Source: Rhodospirillaceae bacterium
GTDB taxonomy: Bacteria > Pseudomonadota > Alphaproteobacteria > Rhodospirillales > JABHCV01
Direction: 5' to 3'
DNA length: 64,000 bases
Assembly: GCA_018671895.1 (NCBI GenBank)
Contig: JABHGV010000070.1
Coordinates: 121,627 to 185,626 of the forward strand
Below are positions 26,273 through 35,380 of this stretch, piece by piece (the stretch's first letter is position 1; every line of letters begins with the position of its first letter). A program made the translations under genes and the position numbers. Below the pieces are notes generated by a model that saw only the letters and a program-made list of their open reading frames with translations, made no database searches and was not told the DNA's origin.

Positions 26273-28796
26273 TGATAATCCTGTCTGGCACGACGATAAC
26301 CTTTTTAGGCGCACTATCTCCAACAGCTTCCGCGACCCGGGGCAACGCCAAGGCTTGTGCCTCGACATCTGAGTTTTTGGCACCCTTTGGCAAATCAAGG
26401 GTACCGCGCAGTTTGCCATTGACCTGAACAGCGACGGTAACGGTATCGTCGACGAGCATGCTTTCATCAACCGCGGGCCATGGGCTGTCGGCCAACATGG
26501 TGTCATGACCAAGATGAGAGAACAACTCTTCGGCCATGTGGGGCATCATCGGGCCGATCAGATGAACGACGGTGTCGAAGCCGAGCCGCAGCAACCAGGC
26601 GGCACCCGCGTCATCGACGTTTAAGTCATCAAGCAGGTTGGTGAGTTCGCGAATACGGGCGACGGCCTTGTTGAAGTGGAATTTATCAAGATCGCTGGAA
26701 ACCGCAGCGACGGTTTTATGGATAGCCTTCTCTGCCGCATCAACGGCGTCTGATACGCCATCGGGCTTAGCCTCGCCGATAGCGGCAATGGCGATTTTCG
26801 GTTCTGTAATCATCCGCCATAACCGATTGACATATCGCCATGCGCCGTCGATTCCGCTGTCAGTCCAGTCCAGATCGCGATCCGGTGGGCTGTCAGACAA
26901 CATAAACAGACGTGCCGTATCAGCCCCGTAGGCATCAATGATGGATGCCGGGTCGACGACATTCTTTTTCGATTTGCTCATTTTTTCCGAACGCCCGACG
27001 TTAACGCCGTCGCCAGCAGCTTCGGCCTCTTCGGGCGTTATCCAGTCGCCGTCGGCATTTTGGTAGGTCTCATGACAAATCATGCCCTGGGTCATCAACC
27101 CGGCGAAGGGCTCCTTGACGTCAAGGTAGCCACACTGTTTCAGGGCGCGGGTGAAAAACCGGGAATACAGCAGATGCAGGACGGCGTGTTCGATACCGCC
27201 AATGTACTGGTCGACGGGCAGCCAGTAATCGGCCGCCGTGCGCGAGAAGGCGTCGTCGCTTTTCGGATCAGTGAAGCGGGCGAAATACCATGACGACTCG
27301 AAAAACGTATCAAAGGTATCGGTCTCGCGCCTTGCCGCCTTGCCACATGCCGGACAATCGATATCTTTCCATGTGGGATGATTTTCCAGCGGATTGCCCG
27401 GCGCGGAGAAATCAGGATCGGCGGGTAGCTCGACAGGCAGGTCGCTGGCGGGAACCGGGACGATGCCGCAACCATCGCAATGAATGACCGGGATAGGGCA
27501 GCCCCAGTAGCGCTGTCGCGATACGCCCCAGTCGCGCAGCCGGAAATTGACGGTTGCTTCGCCGGATCCGTCGTTAACCAGACGATCGGCGGCCATTGTT
27601 TTGCCGTCTTCAACTGTCGTGCCGTCGAGGAACTCTGAATTAATATGAATGCCGTCGTCCGTGAAGGCTTCATTGCCGACTGCGAACTCGGCAGGGTCGG
27701 CGTCTTTCGGCGCGACCACGGGAACCACGTCCAGATCGTATTTGCGGGCGAAGTCCAGATCGCGTTGGTCGTGTGCCGGGCAGCCAAAGATGGCGCCTGT
27801 GCCGTATTCCATCAGCACGAAGTTGGCGACATAGACCGGCAGCTCTTTACCTTCGACAAATGGATGGGCCGCTTTCAGGCCCGTGTCGAAACCCATTTTT
27901 TCCGCCGTCTCGATGGCCGCTTCGCTGGTGCCTAAGCGTCCACACTTGGCAATGAATTCGCCTAAGGCGGCGTTACCTTCGGCCAGTTCGTGGGCCAGCG
28001 GGTGGTTGGCGGCGATCGCCATGAACGAGGCCCCGAACAGGGTGTCGTGCCGGGTCGTATAGATCTTCAGATCATCATCGCGACCGATAAGCGGGAAATG
28101 CACATAAGCGCCTTCGGAGCGACCAATCCAGTTTTCCTGCATCAGCCGCACCCGGTCGGGCCAGCGATCAAGGTTGCCCAGCTCGGCCAACAGGTCGTCT
28201 GCGTATTCGGTGATTTTCAGGAACCACTGGGCGAGGCGACGCTTTTCAACATCGGCCCCGGACCGCCAGCCCTTGCCGTCAATAACCTGTTCGTTAGCCA
28301 GCACGGTGTTTTCCACCGGGTCCCAGTTGACCCAGGATTCCTTGCGATAGACCAGTCCGGCGTCGAGGAAATCCAGGAACATTTTTTGTTCATGGCGGTA
28401 ATAATCGGGCTCGCAAGTGGCAATTTCACGGTCCCAGTCATAGGACAAGCCCATGCTTTGCAGTTGTTCACGCATGGTGGCGACGTTGTCGCGCGTCCAT
28501 TCAGCCGGCGGCACATTATGGGCGATGGCGGCATTTTCCGCCGGCAGTCCAAAGGCGTCCCAGCCCATCGGATGCAAGACGTTAAACCCGCGCGCGCGTT
28601 TGTATCGCGCCACCAGATCGCCAAGGGTATAGTTGCGTACATGCCCCATGTGAATGCGTCCCGACGGATAGGGAAACATTTCAAGCACGTAGTACTTGGG
28701 ACGGCTGGTATCTTCGGTTACCGAGAAGGTGGCGTTATCGCGCCACAGCGCCTGCCATTTGGCCTCAGTTTCCTTGAAATTATAACGCGAGCTCAT
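26259..28796 (-). CDS. leuS: Leucyl-tRNA synthetase
   Basis: An 845-residue class I aminoacyl-tRNA synthetase that charges tRNA-Leu. The HIGH-type motif [20 protein letters not shown] is near residue 40, and KMSKSKKN near residue 600. Between them is the CP1 editing domain, which hydrolyses mischarged tRNA. A zinc-type cluster (CDGCGI, CPACGK) is present. It overlaps the DUF3576 gene by 4 nt and lptE by 14 nt, so DUF3576-leuS-lptE-holA are transcribed together. Confidence 0.98.
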   Translation of the reverse strand: MSSRYNFKETEAKWQALWRDNATFSVTEDTSRPKYYVLEMFPYPSGRIHMGHVRNYTLGDLVARYKRARGFNVLHPMGWDAFGLPAENAAIAHNVPPAEWTRDNVATMREQLQSMGLSYDWDREIATCEPDYYRHEQKMFLDFLDAGLVYRKESWVNWDPVENTVLANEQVIDGKGWRSGADVEKRRLAQWFLKITEYADDLLAELGNLDRWPDRVRLMQENWIGRSEGAYVHFPLIGRDDDLKIYTTRHDTLFGASFMAIAANHPLAHELAEGNAALGEFIAKCGRLGTSEAAIETAEKMGFDTGLKAAHPFVEGKELPVYVANFVLMEYGTGAIFGCPAHDQRDLDFARKYDLDVVPVVAPKDADPAEFAVGNEAFTDDGIHINSEFLDGTTVEDGKTMAADRLVNDGSGEATVNFRLRDWGVSRQRYWGCPIPVIHCDGCGIVPVPASDLPVELPADPDFSAPGNPLENHPTWKDIDCPACGKAARRETDTFDTFFESSWYFARFTDPKSDDAFSRTAADYWLPVDQYIGGIEHAVLHLLYSRFFTRALKQCGYLDVKEPFAGLMTQGMICHETYQNADGDWITPEEAEAAGDGVNVGRSEKMSKSKKNVVDPASIIDAYGADTARLFMLSDSPPDRDLDWTDSGIDGAWRYVNRLWRMITEPKIAIAAIGEAKPDGVSDAVDAAEKAIHKTVAAVSSDLDKFHFNKAVARIRELTNLLDDLNVDDAGAAWLLRLGFDTVVHLIGPMMPHMAEELFSHLGHDTMLADSPWPAVDESMLVDDTVTVAVQVNGKLRGTLDLPKGAKNSDVEAQALALPRVAEAVGDSAPKKVIVVPDRIINVVI

Positions 28797-29311
28797 TGGG
28801 TCCTGAGAATTTCACTTCGCAATTGACGGGCTCGGCTGAGGATGGCGTCTTCAATCTTGGTCGCCGTCGTGTCGGCCAGGGCGCTGTCGCGCCAGCCACC
28901 GGCGGAATCCAGAACTTGCCGGAACACGGCGACGCGCACGCCGTCGGCGCGCAAGGCGCGGCCAAGAATATAAACATTCAACTTGAAACGCTCAGCAGGC
29001 GATTCAGATGCCGAATACCAGTCGGTGATGATAACGCCGCCAAACGGGTCGGCGGATGCTACCGGCATGAAGGAAATGGTATCCAACGACGCCCGCCACA
29101 GGAAGCTGTTGACGCCGATGGCCCGACCATCGGAATAAGGGTCATCGGTAAACAGGCCTTCTTCGCCAAACAGGGCGCGTCCGGCCTCTGATCCCTTGAT
29201 ATTAAGGTCGTTGCTGGTTTTTGGTTCGCCAGCGGGCTCGCCTTCGGTGCAGGCTTGCACCAGCAGTGCGGCCGCGCCAAGAATTGCGAAAAGAAAGGGC
29301 CTTGCGATCAT
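28793..29311 (-). CDS. DUF3576 lipoprotein
   Basis: About 172 residues from ATG 29311 ([21 protein letters not shown]). A lipobox around LVQAC predicts an envelope lipoprotein. The body ([41 protein letters not shown] segment, [17 protein letters not shown]) is the DUF3576 family found next to leuS in alphaproteobacteria. Its function is unknown; linkage to leuS-lptE hints at envelope assembly. ATG 29332 is the alternative start. Confidence 0.82.
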   Translation of the reverse strand: MIARPFLFAILGAAALLVQACTEGEPAGEPKTSNDLNIKGSEAGRALFGEEGLFTDDPYSDGRAIGVNSFLWRASLDTISFMPVASADPFGGVIITDWYSASESPAERFKLNVYILGRALRADGVRVAVFRQVLDSAGGWRDSALADTTATKIEDAILSRARQLRSEILRTQ

Positions 29312-29412
29312 GTTTTTAACATCAACGGTCATGGTCTTGGTTGAAGACTCCTTAAATAAGGCAAATGTTCTGACCCTTTAATAGCCGAAACGTCGGGCCA
29401 GCCCTAGTTTTT

Positions 29413-30006
29413 TTACGTGATAAGTCCACTGATACCGGCGCGACCGACGGCACCTGCCTGGATCAGCCTTGGAAAGCTGTCTTTGGTAATACCGCCAAGG
29501 GCATAAACAGGAACGCCTGCGGCTCTGGTCCAGATGGCAAAACGAGTGACGCCGATGGGCTTTGCGTTTGTATGGCTGGCGGTGGCGAAAACCGGCGATA
29601 ACAGCGCCGCATCAACACCGGATCGTGCCGCGCGCGCCAGTGCCGCCGGGGAATGGGCGGCGGCGGTCAACAGCCAGCCGGGTCGCTGCCACAGTCGCCA
29701 GGTAGCGCGTTTGGACCGCAACATGGATTCCGGCAAATGCAATCCGTCGGCCCCGATTTGTCGGGCAAGCCGCGCATCGGCCCCGATGAGCAGCCGAAGC
29801 CCACGCTGGCGGCAATCGGACAACAGGTCGCGCGCCAGCTCCTGGCGCTCAGGCGAGAGATAATGGCGCAGAATAACGGCGTCCTCCGGCCCCAGCCTGC
29901 TGAGTGCTGGAAACGGGTCGGGGAGTCTTTTTTCGTCGGTCATTAAAATCAGCCGGGGCAAAGCTCGTGGCTTTTGTGCGGCTGGTGTCTCTGCTAGGGT
30001 CGGCAT
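29413..30006 (-). CDS. Thiamine phosphate synthase / TenI-like protein
   Basis: A 197-residue TIM-barrel protein of the ThiE/TenI family (LILMTDEKRLPDP, IGADARLARQIGADGLHLPE, ALLSPVFATASHTNAKPIG, VYALGGITKDSFP). ThiE joins the pyrimidine and thiazole parts of thiamine; TenI-like members isomerise the thiazole. The pyrophosphate-binding residues are only partly kept and no other thi gene is nearby, so the exact activity is open. The coding sequence may begin at ATG 29943. It is divergent from the YggS gene, 33 nt apart. Confidence 0.8.
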   Translation of the reverse strand: MPTLAETPAAQKPRALPRLILMTDEKRLPDPFPALSRLGPEDAVILRHYLSPERQELARDLLSDCRQRGLRLLIGADARLARQIGADGLHLPESMLRSKRATWRLWQRPGWLLTAAAHSPAALARAARSGVDAALLSPVFATASHTNAKPIGVTRFAIWTRAAGVPVYALGGITKDSFPRLIQAGAVGRAGISGLIT

Positions 30007-30051
30007 TCACGGGTTCCGAATATTAATCTCGAAAAAAAAGTGTCTCATCGC

Positions 30052-30720
30052 ATGGTAACCGAAGCCTCCTCTATTGCGGAAAACCTCTCTCTTGTGAAGG
30101 AAAAGATCACGAGCGCAGCCGATGGTCGCAAGGGTGTCGAACTGGTTTGTGTCTCGAAAACCCATCCGGCGGAACGCATCGCCGAGGCCATTGCCGCTTC
30201 ACAAAAAATATTTGGTGAAAACCGGGTACAGGAATCCGAGGCCAAATGGCCGGACCTGAAGGCGGCGCACCCCGGCATCCGCTTACATCTGATCGGCTCG
30301 TTACAGACCAACAAGGTCAAGAATGCTATCGCGCTGTTCGACGTGATCGAAACCGTCGACCGACCGAAACTGGCCCGCGCCCTGGCCCGCGAGCGGGACG
30401 CAGGACATCCGTGTCCGGACCTCTACATTCAGGTCAATACCGGCGAAGAAGAACAAAAGGCCGGCATCGTCCCGCTGGATGCCGATGATTTTATAGTGCT
30501 CGTTCGCGACGAACTGGGCCTGCCGGTCAAGGGCCTGATGTGTATTCCCCCCGTCGACGAGGAAGCGGCGCTGCATTTCGGCTTGTTAAAGCAAATCGCC
30601 GAGCGTAATGGCCTTGAAGGCCTGAGCATGGGGATGAGTGCCGATTACGAAACCGCCATCCGGTTCGGTGCGACGCTGGTGCGCGTTGGCAGTGCGATCT
30701 TTGGGGCGCGCTCTTTGTAA
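30052..30720 (+). CDS. YggS/PLPBP-family pyridoxal phosphate protein
   Basis: About 222 residues from ATG 30052; GTG at 30040 is also possible. The PLP lysine lies in ELVCVSKTHPAERI, and IFGENRVQE, LHLIGSLQTNKVKNAI and LSMGMSADYETAIRFGATLVRVGSAIFG are family motifs. These proteins bind PLP and keep its balance but have no known catalysis. The stop codon abuts an inverted-repeat element. Confidence 0.93.
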   Translation: MVTEASSIAENLSLVKEKITSAADGRKGVELVCVSKTHPAERIAEAIAASQKIFGENRVQESEAKWPDLKAAHPGIRLHLIGSLQTNKVKNAIALFDVIETVDRPKLARALARERDAGHPCPDLYIQVNTGEEEQKAGIVPLDADDFIVLVRDELGLPVKGLMCIPPVDEEAALHFGLLKQIAERNGLEGLSMGMSADYETAIRFGATLVRVGSAIFGARSL

Positions 30721-30782
30721 GCACCCTGCGGGGTGCGGTCTCTGGAAGTCAGACCATAAATGGCGGGTCTTACAGACCGCGC
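30721..30782. repeat. Partial copy of the dispersed inverted-repeat element
   Basis: GCACCC-TGCG-GGGTGC (30721-30736) is followed by TCTCTGGAAGTCAGAC, as in the arms at 54-97 and 34454-34588. A second hairpin GCGGGTCT-TAC-AGACCGC (about 30764-30780) takes the place of the usual right arm. It fills exactly the gap between convergent stop codons and may terminate both genes. Confidence 0.6.
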
Positions 30783-31291
30783 TAACCAATGAGCAACAGT
30801 GTGGTTGCGTCACAGTCCCGCAACAAATCCAGCATGTCTGCCATGTTCAGCGCGACGCACCCTTCGGTCGGGGCGTAGTAGGGCTTGGCGATGTGCATGA
30901 AAATAGCGCTGCCGCGACCGGGGACGACCGGGTCGTCGTTGTAGCCGACCTCAATCACAATGTCGTACAGGCCATCGGCGCGCCACATGGCCTCGTGGCT
31001 GGCATCAAGCGGCAGGGTGACGAGACGGTTGTAATCATCTGACGTGGCATCGTCACACCAGCCGTCGGCCTCGGTTATGGGGCGTAGGGCCAAGCCGGTC
31101 TGAGGAATTTCAAGCCGGTCGGTGCGGACATGACATTGTCTTAAGGGCCAGCGCCCGATGGGCGTTATGCCGTCGCCCTCGTGCCGCTTATCGGCGACGC
31201 CACCGTTGCCCACCGCGCACCGAACACGGCGCGCGTGACCGCCTGTTGCAGTCCACGTCAGCCAGCCGTCACCAGATACATTGATGTCCAT
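30782..31291 (-). CDS. L,D-transpeptidase (YkuD) family protein
   Basis: A 169-residue protein made of a YkuD catalytic domain only. The active-site block reads FMHIAKPYYAPTEGCVALN, with the His and the nucleophilic Cys of this family, although the usual SRGC(I/V)R is TEGCVAL. GDGITPIGRWPLRQ is the conserved upstream segment. L,D-transpeptidases form 3-3 cross-links or attach lipoproteins to peptidoglycan. No signal peptide is visible, as in many short alphaproteobacterial members, so its location is uncertain. Confidence 0.85.
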   Translation of the reverse strand: MDINVSGDGWLTWTATGGHARRVRCAVGNGGVADKRHEGDGITPIGRWPLRQCHVRTDRLEIPQTGLALRPITEADGWCDDATSDDYNRLVTLPLDASHEAMWRADGLYDIVIEVGYNDDPVVPGRGSAIFMHIAKPYYAPTEGCVALNMADMLDLLRDCDATTLLLIG

Positions 31292-31323
31292 GGGCTTAAG
31301 ATTACAGGCAGAAAGACAGAATG

Positions 31324-32286
31324 TCAGTTAGAGACGTTAACGCTCTTCAGGCCCGACCGCGGGTCGTTGACCTTGCCCAGCTGGGCGCTTTGCTCGTAGT
31401 TGGTCATCGCCGTTAACATGGTTTCTGTGAACCAGCCGCCACCGGGTGCGGTGGCGCCGGACAACTGGTCGTGCCGGGTATTGGTTTGAAGGGTGCGGGC
31501 CTCGCCAGATTGGCGAATGTCTTCAGCAGTGCGGGCGACGGTGCCCTCTTCGGTGTCCTTAGCAGCAGCGGCCCTGTCAACGGCTGCACGGGTGGCGGCG
31601 GCTTCATTTCGGGCCCAATCCAGGACTTCCATGTGTCCCGATATATCGCCGGTGCGCTTGGCGACCCGTTCGGCCTTGGCCGTGGTGTCGGAAATACCTG
31701 CGGCGCTGGCGATACTGACTTCGGGACGCAGCGCGGCTTGTTCATCGGCCCCGCCGGTGCCATTCATGAAGGCGGCTTCACGGCGCGCCCAGTTCAAAAC
31801 TTCGAGGTTTTCCGGAATCAACGACGCGTCGGCCAGCTGACCCGAAGCAACCGGGGCATTGGCTAACATCGGTGCGCCGTCGCCGCCCTCTGTCGCGCTA
31901 TCTTCACCACCTAAAAACGCCAGCACATGATCGCCCATGTCCTTGCCGGTGCTTTGTTCAAGGGAAACATTGACCAGCGAGGCCACCGTGCCGACCGGTC
32001 CCCCGAACAAGGTGCTGCCGATAACGCGCGACGCCGGGTCGATTTCATCGCCGGTCATGTCCCGGTACAGGCTGCCGACGACGGGAATGTGTTGCAGCGG
32101 ATTAATGATGTCGAGGAAGTCGAGGAAGGTGAAGCCATCGGCACCAAAGGCGTGGAACTGGTCGCCGCCGCCATTCAAGCGGCGTTCCTCGTCCTCGTCT
32201 TTGTCCTTGGAGCCGACATTCTGCAGCGAGCGACGCGGCTCTAGCAGGGCGGTCTCCGTACTCGTGGCTTCGGTTGGTCCGTACAT
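31324..32286 (-). CDS. Hypothetical alanine-rich protein
   Basis: About 320 residues from ATG 32286 (MYGPTEATSTE). One ordered segment, FLDIINPLQHIPVVGSLYRD followed by MTGDEIDPASRVIGSTLFGG, resembles a conserved block of uncharacterised alphaproteobacterial proteins. Two copies of an EVL(N/D)WAR(R/N)EAA motif (near residues 162 and 220) lie in a long Ala/Glu/Thr-rich, likely disordered or coiled part. There is no signal peptide or catalytic signature. I assign no function. It is followed on the same strand by the transpeptidase gene, 32 nt away. Confidence 0.6.
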   Translation of the reverse strand: MYGPTEATSTETALLEPRRSLQNVGSKDKDEDEERRLNGGGDQFHAFGADGFTFLDFLDIINPLQHIPVVGSLYRDMTGDEIDPASRVIGSTLFGGPVGTVASLVNVSLEQSTGKDMGDHVLAFLGGEDSATEGGDGAPMLANAPVASGQLADASLIPENLEVLNWARREAAFMNGTGGADEQAALRPEVSIASAAGISDTTAKAERVAKRTGDISGHMEVLDWARNEAAATRAAVDRAAAAKDTEEGTVARTAEDIRQSGEARTLQTNTRHDQLSGATAPGGGWFTETMLTAMTNYEQSAQLGKVNDPRSGLKSVNVSN

Positions 32287-32428
32287 AACGCATTTTTCCC
32301 GGTTTTTATTCAGGATTATTAACGCAAGCGCCATGCCAACTATAAATCGTGGTTTTTCAGGTGGTTAGAAAGCCATATCAACGGTAAATATGGGTTCTGG
32401 GCACAAAATGCCGGGAAATTTATGTAGG

Positions 32429-32445
32429 CGCATCCTCCGGATGCG
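32429..32445. terminator. Hairpin directly after ribA
   Basis: CGCATCC-TCC-GGATGCG, a perfect 7-bp stem, starts a few bases beyond the ribA stop. It has no T-tract. The stem resembles the outer hairpin (GCGCATCC-TGC-GGATGGCGC, minus strand) of the repeat element at 34454-34588, so it may be another fragment of that family. Confidence 0.4.
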
Positions 32446-32448
32446 TAT

Positions 32449-33729
32449 TCAAATAAGATGCCCGCCTTTTGCGGCTTTCGTCTTCAGATAGCCTTCGTTA
32501 TGTCGGTTCGACGGGAAGGCATGGGCGACACGCTCGACCACATCGACGCCACAGGCGGCCAGCGCCTCGATCTTGTCGGGGTTATTGGTCATCAGCCGGA
32601 CAGATGAATAGCCCAACAAACGCAGCATTTCCGCGGCTGGCAGGTAGACCCGCTCGTCCGCGTCGAAGCCCAGCTGTTCATTCGCGTCCATGGTGTCGAA
32701 GCCACTGTCTTGCAGGCCATACGCGCGCAGCTTGTTAACCAGCCCGATGCCGCGCCCTTCCTGGGCCAGATACAACAGCACGCCACCGCCGGATTTGGCA
32801 ATTTCGTTGATGGCGCCGCGCAGCTGGTCGCCGCAATCGCAGCGCAGGCTGCCCAGCAAGTCGCCGGTGAAGCATTCCGAATGCAGGCGCGCCAGCACCG
32901 CCTCATCCCCTTTTTCGCCGCCGGGCATACCGATAACGATGGCCAGATGCTCAAGCCCGCCATCAATCGGGCGGAAGGCAACGATTTTGGTGTCTTCGGC
33001 CCCTTCCAGCGGCACCTTTGCATCACTAACGGCTTTCAGGGTGCGTGCCGCAGTGTGTTCGTACTGAAATACATCGCCAGCATCGACAATCAACAGACCG
33101 TGGCGAACGCACCAGCCGTCAAGGTCGTCAGCGTCAGGGTTGGTAATATTTGACACCAGAGCGGCGGGCAACAGGCGCGCCAGCTTGGCCAGGCCGACGG
33201 CACCGGTCGCGCAGCTATAGGTGCCGGCATCGATGCCGGGATATTTTTTGATGTCACTGATCATTGGCGACAATGGGTCGGCCAGTCGCAGCACCGTTTC
33301 GGCCTGCCATGCTTCAGTTGACGACAGAATGACGGCGGCGGCTTCTGTTTCGGTGATGCCCAGAACACTGGCGCGTCGCGCGGTAATCGCCAGCGACGGC
33401 TGGTTGTGGCTGACATTATGCATTTCCACAAGAACGTCGGGCGTCACAGCCTCGGCAGCGGCGATAAGCGCAGCTTCCCCGGCGGCTCCGCGAACGACGA
33501 CGGAACGACCGCGGCGCAGTTCCGAGACGGCGCGGTCGACGGCCAACAGCGAGACCCTTTCGCGCGACGCGGGCATAGGGATTAATTCGAAGCGATGCGG
33601 CATGTCTTGTCCATGTAGTTCAAGCGCCCTTAAGGGCGGCGCAACATACTCCGTAACGCCGCCAAGACAAAGGGAAACGATCAGCGGCTTTTTCTCGACC
33701 GCGAACATGACTATAGTTCGATTCGACAT
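32449..33729 (-). CDS. ribA: GTP cyclohydrolase II (RibA) with N-terminal extension
   Basis: A 426-residue protein. The C-terminal half is GTP cyclohydrolase II, the first step of riboflavin synthesis: zinc ligands in CFTGDLLGSLRCDCGDQL, then YLAQEGRGIGLVNKLRAYGLQD and MTNNPDKIEAL. The N-terminal half (about 1-200) has a diverged RibB-like scaffold without the usual acidic active-site set, as in other alphaproteobacterial RibA proteins. An internal ATG (MFAVEKKP, 33708) is a possible start. No other rib gene is adjacent. Confidence 0.9.
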   Translation of the reverse strand: MSNRTIVMFAVEKKPLIVSLCLGGVTEYVAPPLRALELHGQDMPHRFELIPMPASRERVSLLAVDRAVSELRRGRSVVVRGAAGEAALIAAAEAVTPDVLVEMHNVSHNQPSLAITARRASVLGITETEAAAVILSSTEAWQAETVLRLADPLSPMISDIKKYPGIDAGTYSCATGAVGLAKLARLLPAALVSNITNPDADDLDGWCVRHGLLIVDAGDVFQYEHTAARTLKAVSDAKVPLEGAEDTKIVAFRPIDGGLEHLAIVIGMPGGEKGDEAVLARLHSECFTGDLLGSLRCDCGDQLRGAINEIAKSGGGVLLYLAQEGRGIGLVNKLRAYGLQDSGFDTMDANEQLGFDADERVYLPAAEMLRLLGYSSVRLMTNNPDKIEALAACGVDVVERVAHAFPSNRHNEGYLKTKAAKGGHLI

Positions 33730-33761
33730 ATTTTTACAGTCCGGGAAGGCGACAACAACCC

Positions 33762-34451
33762 ATGAGCAACGGCAAACAGGTGCTGATCGTCGACGACGAA
33801 AAGCCGCTTCTGGAAATGCTTTCCGAGCAGCTGCAGCTGCACGAAGAATTCGAGATCACCACCGCGACCAACGGCTCGGACGCACTGGAGCTGTCGAAAA
33901 ACGATTATTTCGACATTATTTTGCTGGATGTCGGCCTGCCTGACATGGATGGCCGCGAGGCCTGTCGCCTGATGCGCCGCAGCGGCGTCAAGTCGCCGAT
34001 CATCATGCTGACCGGGGCCGATACCGATGCCGATACGATCTTAGGCCTTGATGCCGGGGCCAACGATTACATTACCAAGCCGTTCAAGCTGGGCGTTCTG
34101 CTGGCGCGTCTCAGGGCTCAGATCAGGCAGCACGAACGCAGCGACGATGCGATTTTCACCATTGGCCCCTACAGTTTCCAGCCCGGCGCCAAGCTGTTGC
34201 TGGAAACGGAAACCAATAAAAAGGTCCGCCTGACCGACAAGGAAGCGGCGATCCTGAAATTTCTGTATCGCACCGGCGACAAGGTCGTCAGCCGCGATGT
34301 CCTGCTGGACGAGGTATGGGGCTATAACGCCGGGGTCACCACCCACACGCTGGAAACCCATGTCTATCGGTTGCGCCAGAAGATTGAGCAAGACCCCTCG
34401 AACGCCAAAATTCTCCTGACCGAACCGGGTGGTTATCGGTTAGCGCCATGA
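33762..34451 (+). CDS. OmpR/PhoB-family response regulator, orphan
   Basis: A 229-residue protein with a receiver domain (phospho-acceptor Asp in DIILLDVGLPDMDG, switch Lys in DYITKPFKLGVLLAR) and a C-terminal winged helix (DKVVSRDVLLDEVWGYNAGVTTHTLETHVYRLRQKIE). No histidine kinase is adjacent. The sequence resembles CenR, the essential envelope regulator of Caulobacter and Rhodobacter, but that identification is tentative. It is divergent from ribA, 32 nt away, and ends at an inverted-repeat element and a terminator. Confidence 0.9.
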   Translation: MSNGKQVLIVDDEKPLLEMLSEQLQLHEEFEITTATNGSDALELSKNDYFDIILLDVGLPDMDGREACRLMRRSGVKSPIIMLTGADTDADTILGLDAGANDYITKPFKLGVLLARLRAQIRQHERSDDAIFTIGPYSFQPGAKLLLETETNKKVRLTDKEAAILKFLYRTGDKVVSRDVLLDEVWGYNAGVTTHTLETHVYRLRQKIEQDPSNAKILLTEPGGYRLAP

Positions 34452-34453
34452 TG

Positions 34454-34588
34454 TAGCGCGCCTTCGGCGGCGAGGCTTCTGGAAGTCCGACTTTAAATGT
34501 CGGCAGGAGGTTTATTCTTCGAGAATTTAGTTCCGGTTAAAAGTAGGGCTTGGCTTCCAGAGACAGCGCCATCCGCAGGATGCGCCCA
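34454..34588. repeat. Full copy of the dispersed inverted-repeat element
   Basis: Left arm: GC-rich hairpin then CTTCTGGAAGTCC (34476-34488). Right arm: TGGCTTCCAGAG (34551-34562) then a GCGCCATCC/GGATGCGC hairpin. The centre (TCTTCGAGAATTTAGTTCC) matches the centre of the copy at 19750-19880. It begins a few bases after the response-regulator stop. No coding capacity. Confidence 0.65.
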
Positions 34589-34603
34589 CAACTCCTTCAT
34601 AAA

Positions 34604-34637
34604 AAAACGCCCGGCGGGGGGCGTTGCCGGGCGTTTT
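34604..34637. terminator. Strong bidirectional terminator
   Basis: AAAACGCCCGGC pairs perfectly with GCCGGGCGTTTT around a 10-nt loop. The stem is flanked by an A-run on the left and T-run on the right, so it can terminate the rightward regulator gene and the leftward lolA gene, which converge here. The remaining gap (34638-34737) shows nothing more. Confidence 0.85.
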
Positions 34638-34737
34638 CGAAACCCTCGCGGGATCCGGGATGGCAGGGGACCATCCAGGGTCAATTCAACCCATGATTCT
34701 CATTTGGGTAGTATTTAGATAACATTCAACAATTATT

Positions 34738-35373
34738 TCAGGGGTCGGTCTTTTGCTGTAACAGCTTGACCTTGAACAGTTTGTCGTCAAGGGCGACACC
34801 AATTTGGCTGGACAGCAGGGAAACCGACGTGCGCACCCCTTGAGCATCGATGACGATCCACTTTTTCAACACCAGTGGCCTGTCGCCGAAGACCAGCGTG
34901 ATCGAGCCTTCGTCGTCGTTGCTGACAAGGGTGACGGCGATGACGCCGGGGCCGCGTTCAATCCGGGTAACCTTTGGATCATCGCCAAACAGCGACATCT
35001 TTTCATCGACGATGATGGCCGCCGGGGTCGATCCCAGCGGCAGATGGGTCATTTGTTCCAGTTCCTTGTCGTGATAGATCAGCCAGGTTCCGTCGGCGAC
35101 GATCAGAAACTGTGCGGGCGGATCATATTCGATGCGCATTTTACCGGGCCGGGACAAATACAATGTGCCCTCGGCATAGCCGCCGTTCGATGAAGCCTGC
35201 AGGAACGTCGATTGCAGGGTGGTAATGCGGTTCATGTAATCCTGGATGCGCGACAGGTCCTTACGGTCGGCGGCGCTTAACGGGTGTGCCTCTTCGACCT
35301 TTGCCGCCGCCTCGCCGAGGCCGCTAAAGAATAACGCGCCAACCAGTAGCGCCACAGAAACCATCTGCTTCAA
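34738..35373 (-). CDS. lolA: Outer-membrane lipoprotein carrier LolA-type protein
   Basis: About 212 residues if started at TTG 35373, which gives a normal signal peptide (MKQMVSVALLVGALFFSGLG-EAAA) 7 nt after the ftsK stop. ATG 35364 would lack the positive charge, and ATG 35451 would read back through ftsK. The mature part (LSRIQDYMNRITTLQSTFLQ, GTLYLSRPGKMRIEYDPP, LIVADGTWLIYHDKELEQMT) is LolA, which carries lipoproteins across the periplasm. ftsK-lolA is a common pair. Confidence 0.9.
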   Translation of the reverse strand: MKQMVSVALLVGALFFSGLGEAAAKVEEAHPLSAADRKDLSRIQDYMNRITTLQSTFLQASSNGGYAEGTLYLSRPGKMRIEYDPPAQFLIVADGTWLIYHDKELEQMTHLPLGSTPAAIIVDEKMSLFGDDPKVTRIERGPGVIAVTLVSNDDEGSITLVFGDRPLVLKKWIVIDAQGVRTSVSLLSSQIGVALDDKLFKVKLLQQKTDP

Positions 35374-35380
35374 AATATTG

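Noticed and set aside
27990..28826. 278-residue frame opposite leuS
   Set aside because: Antisense shadow; leuS is intact with both signature motifs.
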